From contig CM074184.1 of the NCBI GenBank assembly GCA_037179385.1, positions 12,294,001-12,358,000 of the forward strand: DNA of 64,000 nucleotides. Direction: 5' to 3'. Shown here piece by piece: positions 23,256 through 33,694 of this stretch (position 1 is its first letter; every line of letters starts with the position of its first letter). The translations under genes and the position numbers were made by a program. This DNA comes from Holothuria scabra (lineage: Eukaryota; Echinodermata; Holothuroidea; Aspidochirotida; Holothuriidae). The notes under the pieces are model-generated. The model did no database searches, was not told the origin of the DNA, and saw nothing but the letters and a program-made list of their open reading frames with translations.

Positions 23256-24975
23256 TACTTGAAGTTTTTGAAACCAAATCTGAGCTGACCGATGTGGTGT
23301 TATAACTGTTGCAATAGCTTTTTGTTGGGCAACAGTCTATAACCTTTGGTATCATGCGAAACGGGGGGTTGACAAAATTGTTTTCTTCCCCCAGTTGTTT
23401 TGTGCGAGTGCATCCACTGCTTCTGCTTTGGGTCGGAAAACCGACTGTTGTAGCGGGGTAGCTGGGGATTGAGAATGGTTGCGAATCGATCGACAGTATG
23501 TGGGCCCCATTTCATGTCCACCCAATAAAACAAAGCTGTGTGAAGTTTCCATTCGTAGCGAGGATTCAGTCTCGAGAGGGCATCTGCTACTATATTTTCG
23601 CTGTTAAATGAATGTTGTAACGAAAACCCTGAGCCCCCAAATTGCTGTTGCTATGTCCGAAAGATCTTGGGCTGGGCCTCCTATGTGATTTAAGTACGCC
23701 ACAGTACTGATATTGTCCGACACGATTGCGAGGGACTTCCCTTTGATGACTGAGAGAAATGAGTGAAGACCCACCAGAACGGCACATAGCTCGCGATAGT
23801 CTGAGTGCATGTTGCTCAACCTTGCATTCCAAAAACCCGCTGATTGTTTCTCTAGCAACGATGCTCCCCACCCGGTGGAAGAAGTATCCGTAAACATTTG
23901 AAGTTCCACTGTTCTTGGGACTATGGGTCTGTGATTCCAGTCGTTCAACCCTGTGCACCACCATTTTAAGTCTTTGACCGCTTGCCCCGTGAGAAGTAAT
24001 TGGTCCTGCCAAGACACTTTTGTGGCAAGGACTCTGTAAACATTTCGGAGAAGTAACTTTGCAGGGAAGATAACTTGTGTCATTGCTACACATTGTCCGG
24101 CTATTCTGGCGAGTGCTCTTGCTTGAATCCTTCGCTCTCTCAGTGCCCTTGGTATATCCCTGCGAAGTTTGCGTGTTTTTTTCCTTTTGGATACATGCAC
24201 CTGGAGTTTCCGTTTTAGTAGATATAATGTAGCCAATCCACACTTTAGTATCCTCAGGTTGCAAAGAGGATTTCTCAAAATTTATTGTCCATCCCAGTTC
24301 TTGGAGGGACTTAATCATGAAATCCCTATTACAAACAACTTTTTCAGCTTCTGCAGCGAGAAGCCAATCATCAACATATAATGCAACACGCAAACCAGAA
24401 ATACGAAAGAATTTAACTACTGGTCTGAGCGTTTTCGCCAAAAAATAGGGCAAAACACTCAAGCCAAAAGGCAGCCTCTTCCAACAATAATAAGACTTGT
24501 TCCATTTAAAACCTATGAAAGTCTGGTGCAACTCACTAACAGGTATATGGAAGAAGCAATCTTTGAGACCAACAGTAACTAACTGGTCCTGTTTTTGCAC
24601 AAGTGAATAAATCACGTCAATTTTTCATTTGAAAACTTAGGTGCATCAATATAAGAATTAACATATCTGAGGTCAGTTAGAAGCCTCCATTTATTTTTAC
24701 CTTTCTTAGGAACAACATTAAGTGGAGAAACATCTTTAGGAATATCCGTGCAATGGGATATAATGTCCTCAGAAAGCAATCTATTAATTTCACTGTTCTA
24801 AAAACTTACTTGTGATGTATTGAACCTTCGATTAATGAAATGAAGTTGGGGTGGCTCAGAGGTGAACGGAAGTGAAACGCCATATTCAAGCCAATGTAAA
24901 ACGTTTGGAAAAGTCCCAATTTCGAGCCACTTTTTTAGGTTACGTTTTAACACCGTAATACACAAAGCATAGGCC
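23100..24975 (-). pseudogene. Reverse transcriptase-RNase H of the Ngaro-like element
   Basis: It would copy the element RNA and degrade the template. In minus-strand order: a lead-in LPFTSEPPQLHFINRRF near 24850; a palm entry KNKWRLLTDLRYVNSYI near 24680; motif A, in which the catalytic Asp is replaced (VTVGLKDCFFHIPV, Gly at 24568-24570, GGT for GAT); LPFGLSVLPYFLAKTLRPVV; motif C YVDD at 24367-24378. After a frameshift near 24210 comes RNase H with FTDTSSTGWGASL (Asp 23886-23888), YRELCAV and SDNIS. A second shift near 23600 leads to WGPHTVDRFAT, LPRYNSRF, AVDALAQNNW and a VNPPF motif (23359-23370) typical of the segment after RNase H in DIRS-order elements, sometimes read as an adenine-methyltransferase domain. 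Inactive. Confidence 0.88.
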
Positions 24976-24980
24976 AGCTA

Positions 24981-25955
24981 TTAAGCATCGTTCCCACCAT
25001 AATGGGGTTGTGAAGGTGGGTAGTTGGTAGTCAATGAATGGAACACATCCGTCCTGCCACCTCTACTATTATACCCAAGATTACGATATGAAGCTCTGCC
25101 CCTGAAAGGGTATGGCCGTGACCTAGAACTATTATAATTGTACGACGTAGGCCTAGGCCTATGAGAAATTGCGGAAAGCTCTGCCGCTAACATAAACTGT
25201 GAAACCCCTTGTTCTGAAAAACATACATTGTTCTTTTGAAAACTACGGAATAGTTTTGAGGTATCCTCATCAAACTGTGATGCCACTAAAATGGCCTCAT
25301 ATTCACGCTGACGGTAAAGCAGGAATGCAGGATGTATCGACTGTGTTTTCTCAAAACCCCAGTAAGCCAACTGTTACACCTTTAGGCCTGTTTCTATGTA
25401 GCGACTACTTTTTTGTACTTGGTTAAATAATGCACGCCCAGTTTTACGCTGTGCACCTGATGGGCATTGGCCTTCACAAAGTTTTAATGCCGGGTCTAAT
25501 TGAACTCTACTGAAGGAGTCTCTCAGGGAAGAAAATTTCTTTGAATGCATGAGCTAGCTTTCAGATGTGGTACCATTTATATCCGTTTCAGACTTTGGCT
25601 GTTCATATTCGGATGACTTATCATTTTCCACGGCCTGCCGAGGAGCGCCGTTTGTAATTATGTTCTCCATTATTGTCGATGCAGAATTACCTTTGGCCTG
25701 CTCGTAAGCGCCATCTTTAACGTTAGGCTCTGTAGTAGCACAACCAGAGATACTTATATCAGCCTGTTTTTCATCGTCTTTTTCTTTGACCTTGAGTTCC
25801 AAGTTGATCAATCTTTCTTGAATATCCTTTAAAATAGCTGTTAAATGTTGATTTTCGCCAGTCTCAAGTTCTGCCGATGACATTTTTGGACGATGAAGGG
25901 TGATTTTAACGGCCGTAGCCGGCTCTTGTGGCGATGATTGCGCGATAGAACCCAA
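24981..25955 (-). pseudogene. gag-like ORF of the Ngaro-like element
   Basis: A single minus-strand frame of about 325 codons starting 50 bp inside the A1 repeat end, with two in-frame stops (TAG 25554-25556, TAA 25374-25376). The N-terminal part has a predicted coiled coil (ILKDIQERLINLELKVKEK). The middle (FEKTQSIHPAFLLYRQREYE) is followed by an Arg/Gly/Tyr-rich C-terminus (RGRASYRNLGYNSRGG), the basic RNA-binding tail seen in DIRS-order Gag proteins. It ends where the RT frame begins. It presumably packaged the RNA intermediate; this rests on position and composition, not on a diagnostic motif. Confidence 0.75.
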
Positions 25956-26005
25956 GACAACCGGATGTCATGACCTGTTGCAAAGGCGGGTCACAGGTCG
26001 TGACA
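25945..26005 (-). repeat. Split direct repeat A1 (5' terminal)
   Basis: 61 bp matching A2 at about 58 positions. The 13-bp arms (25966-25978, 25993-26005) have one mismatch. The last base of the outer arm is the last base of the element as judged by the empty site. Confidence 0.9.
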
Positions 26006-26839
26006 ATGTAATCAGTGGCCATGCTCACGGAGCACCGGTGTTTGCAATTATGTATGCGCTAACACGCGTTACCATGCACATGATTCGATGATTGTGAGCT
26101 GTCTTGTGTTGCAAACCGTGTCTCCAATGACGTCACCATTTTTGAGACGCGCTCACACACGTTTTTTGCTTTCGAATTTCAAATGGGCTGAGCCTGGCCT
26201 GTAATTGGGAATTCAAACGTCGTATTTCGGTATTTATGGACATAATTTTGTAGGGAAGTCATTCACTTTATGTCAAGGTGTACCCAAAGAACAGTTACCG
26301 ATGAACTTACTTTGGCCGTGTCATCCCCACTTTAATGTTTCGTAACTAGCCTATTTTTCATCAATTAATATAAATAAGCTAGACTCCTAGGTTAGTACTT
26401 CGTAGTAACAGTCTCGTCTTCACAACTCAAATTCTTTTTTTCACTAGCTTGTATGCTGCGGTGAGATTTTTAAGTTCCTGCTCGCACTTCACTTTTATGG
26501 CCCTTAGGGCCTATGCTATATCTAGAGTGTTCTCATATGGTCTATGCAAACAGTTGTTTTCACTCCAAAGTTGCTGTAACTGTTAGACCTAGTAGTATGA
26601 AAGTTAAAGTCAAACCTAGGGCTAGACTTGAAATCTCAAGCTGGTTGACAATATGTATTCTAAATCGGGCTAAACGTACGCCATTCATAGGCTTGAGTTA
26701 TAACCCAAGATATGAAACTGTGGGTGACTAACATTTGGCCTATGTTAGGCATAGGGCCTACCTATCTTACATATTAGTGCCCTTAAAGCTTGGCGGTTCT
26801 GAAGCATCGCCAAAAAAACAGTACGTGACAATTTCCTTG
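26006..26839 (+). repeat. Composite repeat C, copy 2, second part
   Basis: It resumes at 'atgtaatcagtggcc', matching 3186 onward, with the TGACGTCA site near 26128, and runs to 'gacaatttccttg', where the next insertion begins. It corresponds to 3186-3998 of copy 1. Confidence 0.88.
26836..26839. repeat. Target duplication (left) of the 2.97-kb element
   Basis: CTTG, repeated at 29811-29814. In copy 3 the uninterrupted site reads 'tttccttgccacggg'. Confidence 0.75.
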
Positions 26840-29810
26840 CAGTATACACGCAACTGTACAGTTAATGAAGTCACGTGACCAGTTCTCTAGCATTCCCGCC
26901 TTCTTGAAAGTCTGCGCAAATGAGATTTCGCGGAACTGTGACTGACAAGGGGTCTCCCCCGACATGTTGAATTATGTATAAGTAGGCGTATAAATGGATA
27001 CAACGACTCGGTAAGTGGACATTTTGACCTTTCCTTCTCTTAGAAATCAAAGATTTTTTAGAATTTTTCAAACATATACTGCAAAAATACGTCCCCAAAA
27101 AGAGGCAGTCGATTCTTATGTCTCAAATTAGGACCTCAAACTTTGCGAGTACCTGACTCATTGTGGGATGTAAAACGATATTTTTGTATCGACGTTTGAA
27201 GATTATAGCACAGGCTTTCTGTTGATACCAAAATTACGTAGTTTAATTTACAAATTGTTTTGTAAACAACTGCTAAACCTGAAGGGGTATTTACCGTACA
27301 ATATGTATGTAGTATGTACTATACATATGGTATTGGTACACAGCTAACGTTATATATCCTATAACGTTACTGTTGGTACTATTCCAATACGGCTCACAAA
27401 TCGTCGACCATAACAAAATTATTAACGACTATTATACTGTGGGATTTACAGGACAGGTACCCATTGCATTTACAATCTTAAAAAACTTCCAGTGTTGTTT
27501 GCAGACTTGCAGCCTCTAAAGTATGAAGCTTTAGTTTTCATGGCATATTCAGTGACATTCAGTACAATGCTGGCACTGTGGCCATGGGGGGCTTGCATGT
27601 AACTTAGCCTAGTTGTAAAGTAAACCTGGGATAGTGGGACTGCAGGGGTGTATGAATCATGACCAAGTCAGCCTGGATTAACCACACCCTAAATTTAGAG
27701 GGTTCAACTTCAGTCTGGACATATCCATGGGTTATTATTCTTTCTTACCTGATAGTTTCAGTGTGCCGCAAACAGAAAAACTCACTCCTTTCCAACATTT
27801 TCCATAATAGACCTACAGTATAGTGGTATACTGTACTGTTATTAAGTTCAAGTTATGTCTATTTCTATGAAGTCCCATGGGCTATAGAGCCAGCTTTGTA
27901 ATTTATATAATTTCTAATCCTTCATAAGCTTACATCATTCAAAAACCTTACCCCATCATCCATGGGCAATTATGTACTGCCACCTTAACTGTGACTAGCA
28001 TTTTATACTGGTTAACTTAAATGAGGGAGTGGTTTCTGTGGACTCGGATACAGGAATTACAGTGTTCAAGGCTGTATGGCATGCCTAGCATATATCACTT
28101 TTTATTCAGTAACAAGTTCCCACTCCCTCAAACTCAATCTTACACTGGCTGACTTGAATTGTCCCAAAAGCTCACCTCAATGTAATGCTAAACTGCATTA
28201 CAGTAAGCCTACTACTGATTATTATGACATCCATGATATGTTCACTGGCAGCTAGTTTTGTCACACCCTAGTATACCCAACTTTGTTTTAAAATGGGTTC
28301 TCATCAATGTGGCACTCAATGAAGTGAAAACTGTTCATTCATTCCTAGATTTGTTACATTAATTTTATTTATTTTTGATCATTAAGGTGGTCACATAAAG
28401 GAAAATCATATTGGGCAACATTTAGGTAGTTTTCTGCACAAAAAACAGACTGTATTGTTACATGACTGTTTGAGCTACTAGGCATATCAAACTGGCTAGT
28501 AGAAATGATTGGAACATTCCGTCCTCTCCCAAGAGGACAGGATAGTGATGAATTACTATCCTAACAGTCCAGCCATCATCATGTAAATTTTAGGACCAGT
28601 ATTCATGTGAAAAGAAATTCACAAGGAATTGAAAGTAAGAAATCCCATTTGCCAAACCTGATCAGCATGGACATACTCATTCCCTTGCAACGTACCTGAT
28701 TGGTATTTGCCTTTAATTGCCTTCAGTATTTTTCAATTTTACCAAGAGTTAATGAGAAAAATCAAAAGCGCTTGTTAAACATTGTACTGATGATCTTTCC
28801 TGCAAGGCCCTTCCTGTCTAAGCAGGCCCTTTTAGAAAGGTCCCTCATTCAGTTTCTTGCTCAATATATGCTGACTGCATGAGTGTATATGATGCATAGA
28901 GTTTATTTTTAATTTTTTTCAAAGCATGAACATTGAATTGAAGTTGATACAGTTTCCTAGAATAAAGATTTTTAAACCAGATTTTTGGTCAGCCCAACTC
29001 TTTTTAAAGTGAGGTGATTTTCAGTGCTTTAGTGCAAACAAGATGCAGTTTTGCTCTGTATGTACAGAGCTTATTTGTGTAGTTACAGTACTATGATGAC
29101 TGTGATATATTGTATGTGTATACAGGTATATCACATTCAAACAAGTATATACCAGTGCAACACTATTGATTAGTTTAATTTGTAAATGGCATTAAAACAA
29201 ACAATTTGTTGCAAAAATGTCGAAGGAGCAAGTATCACACCATTTTCTCCAAAATGGGAACAATACTGGTGAGGATGAATTAAGCTGCTGTTGTAACGTT
29301 ATACATAAAGGACGACCATTAACGTTCATTTCGCGAAAGTAGGCCTACTTTACTGTTTATATACTCTGGGCGCTACAATCGATTCGTCGTCGAATTTATC
29401 GAGTACCTGACTCATTGAGAATATTTCATAGTGCAAAAATGGTACCAATAGATAGAAAACAAAATTTTCTTTCTATTGAAGTAAAAACTGAGTAGTTTAA
29501 AACAACATAGAATAAATGCTGAACGATTTTGCAGAGCATTTGAAACCCATTTTACACGTTTCATAAAATGGACTAAAATCCTCACTTTTACCCGTAAGTT
29601 CACTCAGAACCAGGCACCGAAAGTATTTTTTACATCTTATTCATTGATTTTCACGGTTTTGACGATTTTTTGGCTCCTAGTTTCTGAGATAATTGACTTT
29701 AAAAGTCATGACTTTTAGCTAATTAGTATTAAAATCCTTATGACGTCACCAAACGTCATGCATAAAATGTAAGAGAAGGAAGCTCTTTTCGAGCAGTTGC
29801 AATTTGACTG
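26840..29810. mobile_element. Unclassified TIR DNA transposon, 2971 bp
   Basis: It is inserted into repeat C. The ends are CAGTATACACGCAACTG and, inverted, CAGTCAAATTGCAACTG, sharing CAGT and GCAACTG. A 4-bp CTTG duplication flanks it. No transposase frame is visible, so it is non-autonomous or fully decayed. Two direct copies of a 17-bp word, GAGTACCTGACTCATTG, lie at 27148 and 29400. A GTATAAATGG TATA-like word (26987) is too close to the following donor-like GTAAGT to call a promoter. The sequence between the two 17-bp words shows no similarity to anything else in the window. The superfamily is not assigned. Confidence 0.7.
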
Positions 29811-29814
29811 CTTG

Positions 29815-30093
29815 CCACGGGCTAGGATTGGCCACAGGCCAGTACGCAGAAAAGGTTTGTGCGTCGCCCGGAAATCTTCTAACGCCACACGTTCAACATC
29901 GTGGACACGCCCAGTTTATTAATTGAGACGCACTTGATGTGTATATCAGCTCGCCACAAAAATGGAGAATACGCCCAGCTAGCGTCTGAATAGTAACAAT
30001 AACGCACTTGTCAAACGCGTCCCCGAAAGCGTCTTACTTTTAAAATCGTTACGTCCATATCTAATCGTATCAGTTTAGTGTAACAGCAAAGCT
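29815..30093 (+). repeat. Composite repeat C, copy 2, third part
   Basis: It continues 'ccacgggctaggattggccacaggcc' to 'gtaacagcaaagctcg', matching 4000-4304 of copy 1. It is cut exactly before module D by repeat A copy 3. Confidence 0.88.
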
Positions 30094-31040
30094 CGTTGTT
30101 ATCTCATCGCTCCGTGAGGAGGATGAGATATTGTAGTCACTTTGCCTATGGGGCTATATATGGCAATGCCAGCTTAAATCGCAATGGTTACCATGGTAAC
30201 GGTAAATTTTCCCAGGTTACTAGTCTCGAGGTCTAACCCATGGTGAGGTACCCCGGGGTGACTGAAGGTCCATGGCTGAGAGAGGGGTCAAAACCTGTCC
30301 GTGTGTGTGTGTGTGTGTGTGTTGGTGGGTGAGTGTGTGTGTGTGTGTGCGTGTGTAGGTGGGTGTGTGTGTGTGTTTGTGTGTGTCCAATTTTGTTTTC
30401 CTAATATCTTGTAAACGGCTGGGCCGATTTTCTTCAAACTTGGTAAGATGGTACCTCAGGTAGAACAATTGCATTTTTAATACAAAACCGGAAGTGAAGG
30501 TCAAAGATTACAGGTCAAAGGTCAAATTTAGTGTTCTCCTGACACGAAACTTTACACTTATGATAATTGCATCTAGACCTACCAAAATATGTGGTTGCCA
30601 TAGCAACAGAGGTCAAAGGTCAAGTGGTAGAGTGGAACAAATAAATTCCCAAGTGATAATTTGTTCGTAAAACAACGTTTTTGTCCCTCAAACTCCTCCT
30701 AGTGGGCTGGACCGATTGTTTTCAAAATTGGTAGGTGGGTACCCCAGGGTGGGAACTTGTGTCTCCCATACCCTCAGAAGAAAAGGTGAAAGGTCAGAGG
30801 TCAAAGGTCACATTTTGCAGAAAAACACTTTTTTTCCTATTTTGTACTAAAACTTCAAAAGGAAACCTTCATTTTACATGAAACTTCACAAGTATAATAG
30901 GGTAGACTAGTTCTACCAAAATATGTAGTTTCCATGGCAACCAAGGTCAAAGGTCACGTGACAGGGGGTCAAATACTTTTTTTTGTATTCACTTTAACTC
31001 TTAACGGACGCATCCCACAAATCTGAAAGTTTAAGTGTAA
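30094..31040 (+). repeat. Repeat A, copy 3
   Basis: Near-identical to 18662-19592 from the atctcatc/gatgagat hairpin to 'ctgaaagtttaagtgtaa'. It has a longer GT array (30299-30387) and a deletion around 30530. Exact AGGTCAAAGGTCA occurs four times (30512, 30610, 30798, 30944). No ORF is supported. Confidence 0.88.
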
Positions 31041-32762
31041 TAGCCTAGGCATGATACTGTAAGTTGTACCGATATGTGTGGTTGTCATGGCAACCAAGGA
31101 CATAGTTCACGTTACAGATTGTCAAAGGTTTAAGTGGGCATGACACGGCCACAAAAACTTTTGTGTATTGCAAGATTAGATACAGTATTTTACAAATATC
31201 ATCTCACACCCCATTGAAAATCCGTACAATTCGGCATAAATGATATTCGAAGGAAAACTGCGTTCGAAATCCAATTTCGAAAAATGCCGCAACAGCTCGC
31301 CTGACTTTTATGACGCAATTGGGGGCACAAACCCTGCCCTACGGCGCGCATCTAGATGTGGAACTAATGTAACGCTCGGTAAAGTTATCTTATCTTAGCA
31401 ACCTCATGAAAACGATTACATCACAATACAGAGTCCAACATACAGAGCGAACGGCGCGGACCATGGTGGGGATTCGGAGCAAATCATTGGCCAAAATGTT
31501 CGCGTGTGCATGCGCGCGGGTAAAAATAGTTCTGTTTTTGTGCAAGGAAGACGCGGTTCGGTTGCTATAAAGAAGAGCTATGAATATGTATGGGCAGACC
31601 ACACTTAAGCGCGTCCCCACTACGAGCGCGTCTTTACTGTATGAGCTGTTTGATGAAGATGCTATTGCGAATACTAAGCAGTCACCGTGCAATGCACAAT
31701 TCACAATGTACGCTCACTGCTATCGAAGCACCGGCACATGATTCGATGATTGTGAGCTCTCTGGTACAGTGTTGCTAACCGTGCCTCCAATGCCGTCACC
31801 ATTTTGAGACGCGTTCACATATGTTTTTTCGCTTTCGAATTTCAAATGGTCTGAGTCTGGCCTGCAATTTGGAATTCAAAACGTCGTATTTCGGTATTCA
31901 TGGACATAATTTATTAGGGAAATCATTCAGTTTATGTCAAGGTGTACCCAAAGAACAGTTACCTAGGAACTTACTTTGGCCGTGTCATCCCCACTTTATG
32001 TTTTGTAACTAGCCTATTTTTCATCAATTAATATAAATAAGCTAGACTCCTAGGTTAGTACTTCGTAGTAACAGTCTCAAATTCTTTTTTTACTAGATTG
32101 TATGCTGCAGTGAGATTTTTAAGTTCCTACTCGCAATTCACTTTGATGGCCCTTATATCTAGAGTGTTCTCATATGGTGTATGCAGACAGTTGTTTTCAC
32201 TCCTAAGTTGCTGTAACTGTTAGGCCTAGTACAGTAGTATGAAAGTTGAAGTCAAACCTAGGGCTAGACTTGAAATCTCAAGCTGGTTAACAGTATGTAT
32301 GGGGCTAAACCTACACCATTCATATGCTTGAGTTATAACCCAAGATATGAAACTGTGGGTGACTAACATTAGGTTAGGCATAGGGCCTCTATCTTACATA
32401 TTGGTGCCCTTAAAACTTGGCAGTTCTGGAGCATCGCCAAAAAAAAACGTATGTGACAATTTCCTTGCCACGGGCTAGGATTGGCCAGTACGCAGAAAAG
32501 GTTTGTGCGTCGCCCGGAAATCTTCTAACGCCACACGTTCAACATCGCGCACACGCCCAGTTTTTAATTGAGACGCACTTGATGTGCATATCAGCTCGAC
32601 ACACATGAAGTTTGCCGTCGCGTCAAAATGGAGAATACGCCCAGCTAGCGCCTGAATAATAACAATTACGCACTCGTCTAAAGCGTCCCCCAAAGCGTCT
32701 TACTTTTATTATCGTTGCGTCCATATCTAATCGTATCAGTTTAGTGTAACAGCCAAGCTCGT
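31041..32762 (+). repeat. Composite repeat C, copy 3
   Basis: Uninterrupted copy collinear with 21097-30093 (minus its two insertions) and 2584-4305. A short deletion removes the stretch after 'cacaatgta' near 31709. It serves as empty-site reference for both insertions in copy 2. Confidence 0.88.
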
Positions 32763-33228
32763 TTTTTTTTTTCATAGTGTTGCAAGGGGTTAACAGCATC
32801 TTAAAAAATAAATTTGTTCCAAAATCTTAGATAGGCCTACTGGATTAAAAGGGCAAGCATTACAAAGATTGGGTAGCCTATCTCTCCAGTTCTTATATAA
32901 TCCTGTGTCAGAATTTAAATATCCAAATGATGTTTTTTGAATAAGGTGCGCCTGTTCAAGAACTTGATTTGTCTGTGCCATATTCTTTCCCCTCGCTATC
33001 TTACGGAAAAAAACTTCCGTCCCTTGGAACGAAAAAAAATCGCTTCCCTTGGACTTCAAGATTGTGGCATGGAGTTTTAGTAGGTAATTTTTGTCAATGA
33101 CATTCTACTGTAGCATAAAATTCAGCACAGATAAAACTTCTGGCTCATACATAGTTCAAGTTCTGTAACCAACTTGCGCACATGTTAGCGATGAGATATG
33201 CAACTCCGTGGATTGCCCTCTTGTTTGT
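32763..33228 (+). repeat. Module D, tandem unit 1
   Basis: From 'ttttcatagtgttgcaagg' to 'ttgccctcttgttt'. The same unit follows at 33229 and occurs once in copy 1 (4306-4753). A minus-strand open frame (32790-33059; MAQTNQVLEQAHLIQ) recurs in unit 2 but is broken in copy 1. I do not recognise it. Confidence 0.85.
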
Positions 33229-33694
33229 TTTTTTTTTTCATAGTGTTGCAAGGGGATAACAGCATCTTAACAAATAAATTTGTTCCAAAATCTTAGATAG
33301 GCCTACTGGATTAAAAGGGCAAGCGTTACAAAGGTTGGGTAGTCTATTTCTCCAGTTCTTATATAATCCGGTGTCAGAATTTAAATATCCAAATGATGTT
33401 TTTGGAATAAGGGGTGCGCCTGTTCCAAGAACTTGATTGGTCTGTGCCATATTCTTTCCCCTCGCTATCTTACGAAAAGAACTTCCGTCCCTTGGAACGA
33501 AAAAAATCGCTTCCCTTGGACTTCAAGATTGTGGCAGGGAGTTTTAGTATGGTGATTTTTGTCAATGACATTCTACTGTAGCATAAAATTCAGCACAGAT
33601 AAAACTTCTAGCACATGAATAGTTCAAGTTCTGTAACCAACTTGCGCACACGTTAGCGATGAGATATGCAACTCCGTGGATTGCCCTCTTGTTT
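33229..33694 (+). repeat. Module D, tandem unit 2
   Basis: A direct duplication of 32763-33228 with few differences, including the poly-T start and the 'gattgccctcttgttt' end. Confidence 0.85.

Larger units (their letters stand above)
21755..26005 (-). mobile_element. Ngaro/PAT-like tyrosine-recombinase retrotransposon, decayed
   Basis: A complete 4.25-kb DIRS-order element on the minus strand. Read 5'-3' on that strand it has repeat A1 (26005-25945), a gag-like frame, RT-RNase H, an NPPF-containing segment, tyrosine recombinase, then B1 (22087-22002), A2 (21961-21901) and B2 (21828-21755). The A1-ORFs-B1A2B2 order is the split direct repeat architecture of Ngaro and PAT elements. A1 and A2 differ at about 3 of 61 positions; B1 and B2 cores at about 4 of 63. 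There is no target duplication, as expected for recombinase-mediated insertion. Repeats C1 and C3 provide the empty site. The ORFs carry stops and frameshifts, so it is dead. The NPPF motif slightly favours a PAT/DIRS affinity; the repeat layout fits either. Confidence 0.92.

Noticed and set aside
30220..30504. His/Thr-rich minus-strand ORF
   Set aside because: Translation of the GT microsatellite in repeat A.
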